Positions 35,536 through 43,674 of a stretch of DNA of 64,000 nucleotides are shown in pieces (the first letter of the stretch is position 1; the number at the start of each line of letters is the position of its first letter). Position numbers and translations under genes: made by a program. Source of the DNA: Paractinoplanes durhamensis (GTDB taxonomy: Bacteria; Actinomycetota; Actinomycetes; Mycobacteriales; Micromonosporaceae); assembly GCF_016862175.1 (NCBI RefSeq), contig NZ_BOML01000005.1, positions 124,001 through 188,000 on the forward strand, in the 5' to 3' direction. The notes under the pieces were generated by a model that did no database searches, was not told where the DNA came from, and saw only the letters and a list, made by a program, of their open reading frames with translations.

Positions 35536-35561
35536 GACAGACAGCCTGCCACCGTTAGGGT
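35534..35561 (+). promoter_or_regulatory. Leaderless promoter of the 35568 gene
   Basis: -35 ATGACA (35534-35539), spacer 16, -10 TAGGGT (35556-35561), then 6 nt to ATG 35568. The -35 overlaps the start codon of the divergent beta-lactamase-like gene. Confidence 0.6.
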
Positions 35562-35567
35562 CTCGGC

Positions 35568-36041
35568 ATGGAACAGAACTGGCGGCATCTTCCGCCCCCG
35601 GCCCGGCCGATCGCGGCCGCAACCAGCGCGGCGGTCGAGGCCGCACAACTCAAGGACGGCGAGGCGCTGGCCGGCGCGGTCGCCCAACTGGCGGCGCTCG
35701 ACCCGGCGCAGACCGGTCTCATCCTGGGCGTGACCGTCCGTCTGCTGCTGGAGGACACCAGCCCGGACGGCATCGACGCGGACAGCGTGCGCGCGGTGCT
35801 GGAGCGCTGCGTGCGCGGCGCGGCCGCGTGGCAGACCGAGGTGGACCCGCACGTCGTGCTGCTGCTCCTGGCCGGTGCGCTCGGGGTCGTCGCGGAGGAC
35901 GACGAGACTCCCCCGCCGAAGCCGGACCAGCTCGCCCGGCACGCCGCGCTGCTGCTCGCGGACCTGCTCGGCCCCCGCCCGGTGCCGCCGTTCCTGAACG
36001 CTGCCCTGATCGAGATCGAGCGGACGCAGCTCAACGACTGA
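35568..36041 (+). CDS. Hypothetical helical protein
   Basis: 157 residues, Ala/Leu-rich and mostly helical (TSAAVEAAQLKDGEALAGAV, PHVVLLLLAGALGVV), no signal peptide, ending IEIERTQLND. I do not recognise a domain. It has a well-formed leaderless promoter and normal codon use, so it is very likely a real gene. Upstream of a VOC gene with 56 bp between. Confidence 0.7.
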   Translation: MEQNWRHLPPPARPIAAATSAAVEAAQLKDGEALAGAVAQLAALDPAQTGLILGVTVRLLLEDTSPDGIDADSVRAVLERCVRGAAAWQTEVDPHVVLLLLAGALGVVAEDDETPPPKPDQLARHAALLLADLLGPRPVPPFLNAALIEIERTQLND

Positions 36042-36097
36042 TCGGTCGTTGAACACCCACGAGCCCGAAAATCGTGGCGAAAGGGTGGGATACGGTC

Positions 36098-36445
36098 ATG
36101 GAGTTGCGGCCGCTGGTGCACGTCGGCGACATGGCCGCCTCGATCACCTTCTACGAGAAACTGGGCGCCGAGATCATCCACGGTGGCCGCGACTCGGAGT
36201 GGGTGTTGCTGCAGCTCGGCACGGTCCAGATCGGCCTGCTGGCCCGGCCGGTGGACGAGGAACGCGGCGAGACGCCGGTGGAGCTGCACTTCGGTTCGGC
36301 CGGGCCGCTCGAGCAGTGGGAGCGGCGGCTGGTCCGGGCCGGCGTGCCGATCGCCGAGGTGGCGGCCGACGACGATCTCGGCGAGCAGTTGTGCGTGCGG
36401 ACCCCGGACGGCACGCTCATCAAGATCAGTCAGCGGGAGCCATAG
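36098..36445 (+). CDS. VOC-family (glyoxalase-like) protein
   Basis: 115 residues from ATG 36098 (GTG 36074 is an alternative). One VOC domain: LRPLVHVGDMAASITFYEKL, GAEIIHGGRDSEWVLLQLG, VELHFGSAGPLEQWERRLV, CVRTPDGTLIKI. Related to bleomycin-resistance/glyoxalase proteins; substrate unknown. Its end overlaps the convergent HxlR gene by 20 bp. Confidence 0.85.
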   Translation: MELRPLVHVGDMAASITFYEKLGAEIIHGGRDSEWVLLQLGTVQIGLLARPVDEERGETPVELHFGSAGPLEQWERRLVRAGVPIAEVAADDDLGEQLCVRTPDGTLIKISQREP

Positions 36446-36776
36446 GCCGGACCCCGCTCGATCGGGCCCACTCGCAGATCGCGGCCAGCGGCTTCTCCAG
36501 CGTCCGGCCGAGCTCGGTCAACTCGTACTCGACGTGCTGCGGTGGCTCGGCCTTGAGCACCCGGCGGGCGACCAGGCCGTCCTCCGCCATGCCGCGCAGC
36601 GTCTCGGTGAGCATCTTCTGGGTGATGCCGGGCACCCGCCGGCGCAGGTCGGCGGGGCGTTGCGGGCCGGGGAGCAGCGAATAGATCAGCAGCACCCGCC
36701 ACTTGGCGGCGAGGCGTTCCAGCGCCTGCCGGGTGGTGCAGCTCTCCACGAGCACGTCGGGCACGAACAGATCCAC
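36426..36776 (-). CDS. HxlR-family transcriptional regulator
   Basis: 116 residues. HxlR winged helix: CTTRQALERLAAKWRVLLIY, RPADLRRRVPGITQKMLTET, LRGMAEDGLVARRV, HVEYELTELGRTLEKPL. I choose GTG 36776 because GGGGAGG lies 6 nt upstream; ATG 36791 and 36827 are in frame. It is divergent from the alpha/beta hydrolase at 36848, its probable target, a common HxlR arrangement. Confidence 0.88.
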   Translation of the reverse strand: MDLFVPDVLVESCTTRQALERLAAKWRVLLIYSLLPGPQRPADLRRRVPGITQKMLTETLRGMAEDGLVARRVLKAEPPQHVEYELTELGRTLEKPLAAICEWARSSGVRPMAPAD

Positions 36777-36835
36777 GGCCACCCTCCCCATGGGTACGCG
36801 GAAGTGCCTTCTGTCCTCCCGCCGCACGGTCAGCT

Positions 36836-36841
36836 TAATGT
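36836..36841 (+). promoter_or_regulatory. -10 element of hydrolase gene (leaderless arrangement)
   Basis: TAATGT ends 6 nt before the GTG at 36848; no ribosome site is present. An HxlR operator would be expected around it. Confidence 0.5.
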
Positions 36842-36847
36842 CGCCGG

Positions 36848-37648
36848 GTGACCACTTTCCTCAGTGACGGCCTTCGTCTGGCCGGCGTTCTGCATCGCAC
36901 CGACGACCCACAGGCCATCGTCCTCACCGGACCGTTCACCGGCGTGAAGGAGCAGGTGACCGGCGTCTACGCCGAGCGGTTCGCGGCCGAGGGCTTCACC
37001 ACGCTCGCCTTCGACCACCGCGGCTGGGGCGCGAGCGAGGGCCGTCCGCAGCACGAGGACAGCCAGGGCAAACTCGCCGACCTGCGGGCGGCGGTGGGGC
37101 TGCTGGCCGCGGACGGCTACCGGGTGTCGGTGGTCGGGATCTGCCTGGGCGGCGGCTACGCGATGAAGGCGGCCGCCACCGATCCGCGGGTGGCCGCGGT
37201 GGCCGGCATCGCGGGCGCCTACAACAGCCCGGCCTTCTTCGCCGAGCGGATGGGCCTGGCCGGCTATCGCGACGCGCTGCGCGGCATGCTCGACCGCTAC
37301 GACGAGGTGCTCCCGGCGGTCGCGGCCGAGGGCGAGGCCGCGATGCCCGGCGAGGAGCCGTGGTCCTACTACTCCACCCACAGCGACAATTGGGTCAATC
37401 AGGTCACCCGCGGCTCGCTGCACAGCCTGATGACCCTGGACGTGCTGTCCGCCCGGCCACTGCTGCCGCCCAGCCTGGTGGTGCACGGCCGCACGGACGA
37501 CTACTGCTCGCCCGAGCTGGCCGAGGCGCTGCATGCCGACGAGACGGTCTGGCTGGACTGCGAGCGCCACGTCGACCTCTACGACGCCGAGCCCTACGTC
37601 ACTCAGGCGGTCGCGGCGACCGCAGGCTTCCTGCGGAAGCACGGCTGA
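36848..37648 (+). CDS. Alpha/beta hydrolase with cysteine nucleophile (dienelactone-hydrolase-like)
   Basis: 266 residues. Alpha/beta hydrolase fold: VLTGPFTGVKEQVTGVYAER, TTLAFDHRGWGASEG, nucleophile elbow VVGICLGGGYAMK with Cys99 where most family members have Ser, later acid region HGRTDDYCSPE, and His in CERHVDLYD. A Cys nucleophile is typical of dienelactone hydrolases, which open lactone rings. Start GTG 36848. Its end overlaps the convergent VanZ gene by 50 bp. Probably controlled by the divergent HxlR regulator. Confidence 0.85.
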   Translation: MTTFLSDGLRLAGVLHRTDDPQAIVLTGPFTGVKEQVTGVYAERFAAEGFTTLAFDHRGWGASEGRPQHEDSQGKLADLRAAVGLLAADGYRVSVVGICLGGGYAMKAAATDPRVAAVAGIAGAYNSPAFFAERMGLAGYRDALRGMLDRYDEVLPAVAAEGEAAMPGEEPWSYYSTHSDNWVNQVTRGSLHSLMTLDVLSARPLLPPSLVVHGRTDDYCSPELAEALHADETVWLDCERHVDLYDAEPYVTQAVAATAGFLRKHG

Positions 37649-38057
37649 GCGCGGCGCGGTGCGCTTTGTGGGGTACGGCGAGACGCAGTGCCGCCAGGCC
37701 CGCCAGCGCGCCGGCCGTGTTCGCGATCAGGTCGTTGATGTCGACGGTGCGCCGGCTGCCCAGGGTCAGTCCGAGAATCAGCTGAGTGAGCTCGATGCAG
37801 CCACTGGCGACAAGCGCATGACCGAAGATTTTCCGGTACGCGTCGGTCCGCGGCCATTGCAGCGGCAGCAGCACGCCGACCGGCACGAACATGATCACGT
37901 TGAGCACGAAGCTCGGCGCATCCACCACGAACGGGATGTAGTGGATCATCGTCCACCACGGCTGACCGGCCCAGTACGCCGACGGATGCGGCCGGATCGG
38001 GAAGATCGTCACGGCGATGACACCGATGGCGTACGCCAGGAGAAGGAAGCGCCGCAC
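37599..38057 (-). CDS. VanZ-family membrane protein
   Basis: 152 residues from GTG 38057 (MRRFLLLAYAIGVIAVTIFP). Four membrane helices with the VanZ features: MIHYIPFVV, FVLNVIMFVPVGVLLPL, IELTQLILGL and SRRTVDINDLIANTAGALAG. VanZ-like proteins are implicated in glycopeptide tolerance in some bacteria, but most are uncharacterised. TAGGGT lies 5 nt before the start, suggesting a leaderless mRNA. The longer frame upstream covers the TetR operator and is rejected. Confidence 0.87.
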   Translation of the reverse strand: MRRFLLLAYAIGVIAVTIFPIRPHPSAYWAGQPWWTMIHYIPFVVDAPSFVLNVIMFVPVGVLLPLQWPRTDAYRKIFGHALVASGCIELTQLILGLTLGSRRTVDINDLIANTAGALAGLAALRLAVPHKAHRAALSRASAGSLRSPRPPE

Positions 38058-38090
38058 AACCCACCCTAACGAGCCGGCGTAACTCGGGTC

Positions 38091-38126
38091 ACTTGCAGTC
38101 GATAAAAGTTTGCAGTGCCTGCAAGT
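38091..38126. promoter_or_regulatory. TetR operator
   Basis: TTGCAG-TGC-CTGCAA (38110-38124) is a perfect palindrome, and a further half site ACTTGCAG (38091-38098) is the exact complement of CTGCAAGT at 38119-38126. It overlaps the presumed -35 of tetR (-10 TAGCCT at 38134-38139). Expected site of autoregulation. Confidence 0.7.
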
Positions 38127-38147
38127 TTGGCCGTAGCCTCCTGCCCC

Positions 38148-38756
38148 ATGGGCCTCCGGGACCGCAAGAAGCAACAGACCCGTTCCGCACTGACCGATGC
38201 CGCGCTACGTCTGGCCGACGAGCGCGGCCTCGACCACGTGACCGTCGAGGAGATCAGCGCGGCCGCCGACGTCTCGCCGCGGACGTTCTTCAACTACTTC
38301 GCCACCAAGGACGACGCCATCCTCGGCGACCCGGTGATCACCGCCGAGACGGTCTGCGAGCGGCTGCTCGCCGTTCCGCGCGAGGTTCCGATCATCGATG
38401 CCGTGCTGGGTGTGTTCACACCGGCGATCGAGCAGATCCAGGCCGACCGCGAGCTGTGGCTGCTCCGGATGCGCGTGATCAAGAACAACCCGGCGCTGCT
38501 CCCGATCCTGTTCGCCCGGGGAGCCGCCGACGAGCAACTGTTCGTGGCCGCCGTCGCCGCCCGGGGCGGACTCTCCGCCGAGGACACCTTCCCGCAGCTG
38601 GCCGCCGTGGTCACCGGCGCGGCGTTCCGCGTCGCGATGATGCGCTGGTCCGCGGCCGGCCCGGACCACCGGCTCGCCGATTTCGTCTGCGAGGCCTTCG
38701 GACTGCTCGCCGCCGGCCTTGCCCACCCTGTCCCTACCCATCAGGAAGTTGTGTGA
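38148..38756 (+). CDS. TetR-family transcriptional regulator
   Basis: 202 residues. N-terminal TetR helix-turn-helix (6-55): QQTRSALTDAALRLADERGL, VTVEEISAAADVSPRTFFNY, FATKDDAI. The C-terminal ligand domain is of the MftR-like type. ATG 38148 is 8 nt after -10 TAGCCT; the longer frame lies within the operator. The MFS exporter starts 1 base after its stop, so the pair is an operon in which the repressor controls its own pump. Confidence 0.92.
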   Translation: MGLRDRKKQQTRSALTDAALRLADERGLDHVTVEEISAAADVSPRTFFNYFATKDDAILGDPVITAETVCERLLAVPREVPIIDAVLGVFTPAIEQIQADRELWLLRMRVIKNNPALLPILFARGAADEQLFVAAVAARGGLSAEDTFPQLAAVVTGAAFRVAMMRWSAAGPDHRLADFVCEAFGLLAAGLAHPVPTHQEVV

Positions 38757-38757
38757 C

Positions 38758-40404
38758 ATGTCAGTCACCGACAACGCCGAAGCGACGGTCGCGGAAGACG
38801 CCGTCACCCTCGCCGGCGAGCCGATCGCGGCCGAAGCGGTCGACGCCGCGATCAGCGGCAGCGAATCACCCGCCCGGATGACCCACCGCGAGGTGATCCA
38901 GGCGCTGTCCGGCCTCATGCTCGGCATGTTCGTCTCGATCCTCGCCTCGACGATCGTCTCGAACGCGCTGCCCCGGATCATCGCCGACCTCGGCGGCAGC
39001 CAGTCCGTCTACACCTGGATCGTCACCACCGAGCTGCTGGCGATGACCGCGACCGTCCCGCTCTGGGGCAAGCTCGCCGACCTCTACAGCAAGAAGCTGC
39101 TGATCCAGGTGTCGCTGCTGCTGTTCGTGGCCGGCTCGCTGATCGCCGGCTTCACCCCGAACGTCGGCGTCCTGCTGGTCAGCCGGATCGCGCAGGGCGT
39201 CGGCGCGGGCGGCATGAGCGCGCTCGCGATGATCGTGATGGCCGCGATGATCCCGCCGCGCGAGCTCGGCCGCTACTCCGGCATGTTCGGCGCGGTCTTC
39301 GGCGTCGCCACCATCGCCGGCCCGCTGATCGGCGGCGTCCTGGTGGACACCGACTGGCTCGGCTGGCGCTGGTGCTTCTTCATCGGCGTGCCGTTCTCGG
39401 TGGCCGCGATCATCCTGCTGCAGAAGACCCTGCACCTGCCGACCGCCCGGCGCGCGGTGAAGATCGACTGGCTGGGCGCGTTCCTGATCACGGCCGGCGT
39501 CAGCACCCTGCTGATCTGGTCCACGCTGGCCGGTCAGCACTTCGACTGGGCGTCCTGGGAGACCGCGGCCTTCGTGGTGGGCGGCATCGTGCTGCTGGCG
39601 CTGGCCGTCCTGGTCGAGTCGAAGGCGCCCGAGCCGATCATCCCGCTCGGCATCTTCCGCAGCCGCACCGTCAGCCTGACGATCGTGGCCAGCGTGCTCG
39701 TCGGGGTGGCCCTGTTCGGCGGCACGGTCTTCCTGTCGCAGTACTTCCAGGTCGCTCTCGGTAAGTCGCCGACCGTCGCGGGCCTGATGAGCCTGCCGAT
39801 GATTTTCGGTCTGCTGCTCTCCTCGACGATTGCCGGGCAGCTCATCACGAAGTTCGGCAAATGGAAGATGTACCTGGTCGCGGGCGCGATCGTGATGACC
39901 GCCGGGATGCTGCTGCTCGCCACCATCGACGCGACGACAAGCGTGCTGCTCCTGTCGATCCACATGCTGGTGCTCGGCGTCGGGGTCGGCATGCTCATGC
40001 AGAACCTGGTGCTCGCCGCCCAGAACGACGTGCCCGCCACCGAGCTGGGCGCGGCCACCTCGGCGCTGACCTTCTTCCGCAGCCTGGGCGGTGCGATCGG
40101 GGTGAGCGCGCTCGGTGCGGTGCTCGCCAACCGGGTGACGTCGCTGTTCGCTGAGAAGTTCGGTGCGGCCGCGGCGTCGGCCGGCGACGGCAAGGTGCCG
40201 GACCTGAGCACCCTGCCACCGGACGTCCTCGCGGTGATCAAGGACATCTACGGCGAGGCCACCGCGGATCTGTTCCTGGTGGGGGCGCCGATCGCGTTCC
40301 TGGCGATCATCGCGGTGATCTTCATCAAGGAGAAGCCGCTGTCCGCCCTCTCCGGCGACGAGCGCCGGGCCCAGGAGGAGGCGGCCGGGATCCCGCTGCA
40401 CTAG
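38758..40404 (+). CDS. MFS multidrug exporter, DHA2 (14-helix) family
   Basis: 548 residues with 14 predicted membrane helices. MFS signatures: NALPRIIADLGGSQSVYTWI, PLWGKLADLYSKK (motif A), RIAQGVGAGGMSAL, and GPLIGGVLVDTDWLGWRWCF (motif C region). DHA2 proteins export drugs or dyes by proton antiport. A cytoplasmic N-terminal tail of about 45 residues precedes helix 1. AGGAAG lies 10 nt before ATG 38758. Translationally linked to TetR. A bidirectional hairpin follows. Confidence 0.93.
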   Translation: MSVTDNAEATVAEDAVTLAGEPIAAEAVDAAISGSESPARMTHREVIQALSGLMLGMFVSILASTIVSNALPRIIADLGGSQSVYTWIVTTELLAMTATVPLWGKLADLYSKKLLIQVSLLLFVAGSLIAGFTPNVGVLLVSRIAQGVGAGGMSALAMIVMAAMIPPRELGRYSGMFGAVFGVATIAGPLIGGVLVDTDWLGWRWCFFIGVPFSVAAIILLQKTLHLPTARRAVKIDWLGAFLITAGVSTLLIWSTLAGQHFDWASWETAAFVVGGIVLLALAVLVESKAPEPIIPLGIFRSRTVSLTIVASVLVGVALFGGTVFLSQYFQVALGKSPTVAGLMSLPMIFGLLLSSTIAGQLITKFGKWKMYLVAGAIVMTAGMLLLATIDATTSVLLLSIHMLVLGVGVGMLMQNLVLAAQNDVPATELGAATSALTFFRSLGGAIGVSALGAVLANRVTSLFAEKFGAAAASAGDGKVPDLSTLPPDVLAVIKDIYGEATADLFLVGAPIAFLAIIAVIFIKEKPLSALSGDERRAQEEAAGIPLH

Positions 40405-40433
40405 GCAGGGTTGACCTGGCCGGAAACGGTCGA

Positions 40434-40475
40434 CGACCATCGCCCGGACGAGTGAATCTCCCCGGGCGCTGGTCG
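40434..40475. terminator. Bidirectional terminator between MFS and STAS genes
   Basis: CGACCATCGCCCGG pairs with CCGGGCGCTGGTCG (13 of 14 bases) around a 14-base loop, centred in the 78-bp gap between two convergent stop codons. Confidence 0.75.
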
Positions 40476-40482
40476 GGCCGGG

Positions 40483-40839
40483 TCAGGACGGGCGAAGGCC
40501 CACCGAGGTGCGCGGCGACGGCGGCTCGGCGCAGCCCAGCAGGCCGACCAGCCCGGAAACCCAGAGCTGGCGGTAGACCGTGGGGCTGGGGTGGCTGACC
40601 ACGAGCTTCACGCCGCTGGCGGCGGCGGTGTGGAAACAGGCCACCAGGATGCCGATGCCGATGCTGTCGATCAGCATGACCCGTTGCAGGTCGAGGCAGA
40701 TCCTGCCCGGTGTACTGCTGGTCAGGACGTCATTGACGGCGTCCCGCATCACGTGAGCATTGTCTAGGTCGATCTCACCGCTTGGCGCGATTTCGACGGT
40801 GCCATCGGCCAACTGGCGCGTGGTGATCGGCAGATACAC
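40483..40839 (-). CDS. STAS-domain anti-sigma factor antagonist
   Basis: 118 residues from GTG 40839 (AAGAGGG 7 nt upstream). STAS fold with GEIDLDNAHVMRDAV and the phosphorylation loop VMLIDSIGIGILVACF; the serine is S59 after D58. Such proteins release sigma factors from anti-sigma kinases when unphosphorylated. No partner kinase is adjacent. The C-terminal tail of about 15 residues is disordered. Confidence 0.88.
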   Translation of the reverse strand: MYLPITTRQLADGTVEIAPSGEIDLDNAHVMRDAVNDVLTSSTPGRICLDLQRVMLIDSIGIGILVACFHTAAASGVKLVVSHPSPTVYRQLWVSGLVGLLGCAEPPSPRTSVGLRPS

Positions 40840-41060
40840 GGCTGCCCTCTTCCTGGCGTCGAGCGGGCCGACGCCGACTACCGCGTGGAGTCCCGCCCGC
40901 CGGCCCATGGCTCGGCCGAGCGTCGAGCACCTCGCCCAGGCGCCGCTTCTCCCACCGCGTTCCTACAACAATCCGCTGGTCGGTAAGTTACGCCACGTAG
41001 GCGCGGAACGCCAGAGTAGTTCATATGGCCTGAATGTGCTGGAACGGTCAGCGCGTGGCG

Positions 41061-41096
41061 GGAACGTTGACGTTCCACGTATCGGGGCCGAATACT
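41061..41096 (+). promoter_or_regulatory. Promoter with overlapping palindrome before AraC gene
   Basis: GGAACGT-TG-ACGTTCC (41061-41076) is a perfect palindrome that includes the -35 TTGACG (41067-41072); -10 AATACT (41091-41096) follows after 18 bases. Transcription would begin about 20 nt before ATG 41125. A repressor or the AraC protein itself may bind here. Confidence 0.55.
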
Positions 41097-41124
41097 CACG
41101 GTATGCGATGGAGTCCCCTTCGGT

Positions 41125-42129
41125 ATGGCTGACGTCTACCCAAGGTCCGGACCAGCACCATCCGAAGTGCCCGACATAATCCACTTCAGCAGCGTAGATA
41201 TCGATCAAGCGCGAACTGCGCTAAATCGTTTCTACTATCCGGTGGCAGTCGGCGTCCTGGACGGTGCGGAAGGTTTCGGCCTCGGAATGGAAGTGATCCA
41301 ACTCGGACCACTCACGGTCGGGCAGCTCAGTTATGCCTCGCCGATGATCCTGACGATGGCCGAGCTGGACGCCTACCACGTCAGCATGCCCACCACCGGC
41401 CGTATGCAGGCCAGGCATGCCGGGCACGAGGTGATGGCCGACCCGTCGACCGCCGCCGTCTTCGGCCCGGGCAAGCCGGTCTACACCCGGCACGACGGCA
41501 ATTCGGCCGAGCTCGCCATCAAGATCGAGCGCGCCGCGCTGGAGCAGGAGCTCGCCGGCCTGCTGGGTCGCCCGGTCGAGGGACCGATCGCCCTGCCGCC
41601 CGCCATCGACCTGTCCTCCGGCCCCAGCCATGCGTGGAGCCGCCTGGTGCGGCTGCTGCGCGACGAGTTGGAGTACCCGGAGACCCTGATCTGCCACCCG
41701 CTGATCGCCGAGCAGCTGCGCAGCAGCGTGCTCAGCGGCCTGCTGCTGAGCGTGCCGCACCAGTTCCACGCCGAGCTGACCGGCCCGGCCGTCGCCGGGC
41801 CGCCGCGGGCGATCCGCCGGGTGGTGGACGCCATCCACGACGAGCCGGAACGCGCGTTCACGGTGGCCGACCTGGCCGCGATCGCCGGGACGAGCGTGCG
41901 GTCCCTGCAGGAGGGTTTCCGGCGGCACGTCGGGGCTACCCCGATGGCCTATCTGCAGCAGGAACGCCTGACGCGGGTGCACGAGACGCTGCGCCGCTCG
42001 GACCCGCTGCGGGTCACGGTGGCCACCGTCGCGCATCGCTGGGGCTTCGCCCACCTGGGCCGGTTCGCCTCCGCCTATCGCGGGCGCTTCGGGGTGCCGC
42101 CGTCGGAGACCCTACGGTCAGCGGGCTGA
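41125..42129 (+). CDS. AraC-family transcriptional regulator
   Basis: 334 residues. An N-terminal AraC-binding-like domain (about 20-190, QLSYASPMILTMAELDAYHV) and a C-terminal double helix-turn-helix (about 230-330: FTVADLAAIAGTSVRSLQEG, VGATPMAYLQQERLTRVHE, VATVAHRWGFAHLGRFASAY). ATG 41125 lacks a strong ribosome site. It resembles activators of catabolic operons, but no obvious target operon is adjacent. Confidence 0.9.
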   Translation: MADVYPRSGPAPSEVPDIIHFSSVDIDQARTALNRFYYPVAVGVLDGAEGFGLGMEVIQLGPLTVGQLSYASPMILTMAELDAYHVSMPTTGRMQARHAGHEVMADPSTAAVFGPGKPVYTRHDGNSAELAIKIERAALEQELAGLLGRPVEGPIALPPAIDLSSGPSHAWSRLVRLLRDELEYPETLICHPLIAEQLRSSVLSGLLLSVPHQFHAELTGPAVAGPPRAIRRVVDAIHDEPERAFTVADLAAIAGTSVRSLQEGFRRHVGATPMAYLQQERLTRVHETLRRSDPLRVTVATVAHRWGFAHLGRFASAYRGRFGVPPSETLRSAG

Positions 42130-42161
42130 ATCACTCGCCCGGATCACTCGCCCGGATCACT
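42130..42161. repeat. 13-bp tandem repeat
   Basis: Two perfect ATCACTCGCCCGG units and a partial third. It spans the gap between the AraC stop and the end of the convergent hypothetical gene, whose stop codon lies in it. Confidence 0.8.
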
Positions 42162-42509
42162 GCGGCGCGGCTGGGGTACGCCGTTCGGCCGGCGGATGCC
42201 GCCCGGCGCGCCGAACAGGTGGCCACGCGGCGGAACCCAGTCCCGGAACTGGCCCAGGCGACGTGGCACGGCGATGAGCTCGCCGTCCCCGGCGCCGCGC
42301 TGCTCGCGCAGGTAGGCCACCACCCGGGCGGCGGCCACGCCACCGTCCTCGGCGATGCCCAGCAGCATGCGGCGCGTCTCGGCGGCATCCTGGTCGTCCT
42401 GGTCGAAGCCGGGCAACTCGCCCGCCGACCGGCGCAACAGGGCGGCCACACCGGCCAGGGCCTGCATCGCGTCACATGCATCCCGCTCCGCGTCGGACAG
42501 GCTCGTCAC
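42144..42509 (-). CDS. Hypothetical protein
   Basis: 121 residues from GTG 42509 (GGGGGAG 5 nt upstream; the longer frame has no ribosome site). Helical first half (SLSDAERDACDAMQALAGVA, ETRRMLLGIAEDGGVAAARV), basic Pro/Gly/Arg-rich end. No domain recognised. The stop is inside a tandem repeat. Confidence 0.6.
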   Translation of the reverse strand: MTSLSDAERDACDAMQALAGVAALLRRSAGELPGFDQDDQDAAETRRMLLGIAEDGGVAAARVVAYLREQRGAGDGELIAVPRRLGQFRDWVPPRGHLFGAPGGIRRPNGVPQPRRSDPGE

Positions 42510-42740
42510 GCGTCTCCCCCTCACCAACACGATCGGGGGCGGCCCAAGGCGGGCCTTTCCCAACACGTGCCACGCGAAAATGTATTCGGCCCACTACGTA
42601 GCGTCCATCCGTAACGCGCAATCCCTGTCCAGTTAGCGCTCAGTTCGTCCCCCGACGGCATGATCGTCCGTTTCCGCCCCATGGTCACGATGGGCACAAC
42701 GGGGTAAGACGAAAGGGACTCAAGTTCCTGGAGGGACGAC

Positions 42741-43031
42741 ATGACCGACGAACTTCGCCCGCCGCTCGAGGAGAGCGACGCGGTGGCGGACGCGATCGAG
42801 GACGACGTGGCGGTGGACGCCTTCATCACCGGCGGCGGTACCGACCGGGACAATCCGGAGTTTCTGCCGCCGGGCCAGGAGCCGGCCTGGCGCACCGGGG
42901 CCGACCAGCCCTGGGATCCGGAGGATCTGGCCGTCGCCGAGGGCCGCGACCCCACCCCGGAGAACGTGGCCCGGGCCCGCAAGGAACTCGAGGAGGACGG
43001 CCCCGCGGCCATCGAGCGAACCGTTCCCTAG
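42741..43031 (+). CDS. Small acidic hypothetical protein
   Basis: 96 residues, strongly acidic, with no hydrophobic helix. DELRPPLEESDAVADAIEDD, then FLPPGQEPAWRTGADQPWDP and ENVARARKELEEDGPAAIER. GGAGGGACGAC precedes ATG 42741, and a strong terminator overlaps the stop. No family recognised; composition suggests a soluble, partly disordered protein. Confidence 0.75.
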   Translation: MTDELRPPLEESDAVADAIEDDVAVDAFITGGGTDRDNPEFLPPGQEPAWRTGADQPWDPEDLAVAEGRDPTPENVARARKELEEDGPAAIERTVP

Positions 43032-43084
43032 CGCCTGTTCTAAGAGGGGGGCCGTAGCCCGTCTCCCCTCTTGAAACAGGCGCT
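43030..43084 (+). terminator. Long two-part stem-loop terminator
   Basis: Outer arms AGCGCCTGTT (43030) and complement AACAGGCGCT (43075-43084); inner arms AAGAGGGG (43042) and CCCCTCTT (43065-43072). It starts within the stop codon of the preceding small gene and isolates it from the ECF sigma operon. Confidence 0.85.
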
Positions 43085-43093
43085 GATTCGGTA

Positions 43094-43120
43094 CAACCCA
43101 ACCGGCCGGTTTCCCGTCTA
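43094..43120 (+). promoter_or_regulatory. ECF-type autoregulatory promoter
   Basis: CAACC (43094-43098), 16-base spacer, CGTCTA (43115-43120): the -35/-10 pattern used by actinobacterial ECF sigma factors, located 26 nt before the sigma gene itself. The spacer contains the palindrome ACCGGCCGGT. Confidence 0.7.
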
Positions 43121-43146
43121 GTGGGGAGACTCGGACGGGAGCGGGG

Positions 43147-43674
43147 ATGGATGACCGAACGGATGCGGCGTACCTGGGGTACGTCCACGGCCGGATACCG
43201 GCGCTGCGGCGGATCGCGTACCTGCTGAGCGGCGACGAACATCAGGCCGACGACCTGGTGCAGGAGACGATCACCAAGCTGTACGCGCGGTGGCCGCGGA
43301 TCTCCGCGGTCGAGAACGTCGACGCGTACGTGCATTCCATGATGGTGCGCGCCTTTCTGGACGAGAAGCGGCGCGGCTGGTGGCGGGTCGGGCTGTGGGG
43401 CGCCGGGCCGGACCGCGCCGCCTCCGGTCCGGCGCACGCCGCCGCCGATGACCGCACCGTGCTGCGGGCCGCGCTGGCCAGGGTGCCGCGCCGCCAGCAG
43501 GCGGTCCTCGTGCTGCGCTTCCTCTGCGATCGCCCGGTGGCCGAGGTGGCCGAGATCCTGGGCTGCTCGGAGGGCACGGTCAAGAGCCAGACCTCGCACG
43601 GCCTCAACGCCCTGCGCAAGATCCTCGGCGAGCCGCTGCCCGCCGGCCACGACAAGGGCGGGAGGCGGTCATGA
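43147..43674 (+). CDS. ECF RNA polymerase sigma factor (SigE-type)
   Basis: 175 residues. Sigma region 2: ALRRIAYLLSGDEHQADDLV, QETITKLYARWPRI, VDAYVHSMMVRAFLDEKRRG; region 4: RVPRRQQAVLVLRFLCDRPV, AEVAEILGCSEGTVKSQTSH. No extra C-terminal domain. ATG 43147 has GGAGCGGGG upstream and an ECF-like promoter before it. Its stop overlaps the start of the membrane partner (ATGA), the usual sigma/anti-sigma coupling. Confidence 0.93.
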   Translation: MDDRTDAAYLGYVHGRIPALRRIAYLLSGDEHQADDLVQETITKLYARWPRISAVENVDAYVHSMMVRAFLDEKRRGWWRVGLWGAGPDRAASGPAHAAADDRTVLRAALARVPRRQQAVLVLRFLCDRPVAEVAEILGCSEGTVKSQTSHGLNALRKILGEPLPAGHDKGGRRS

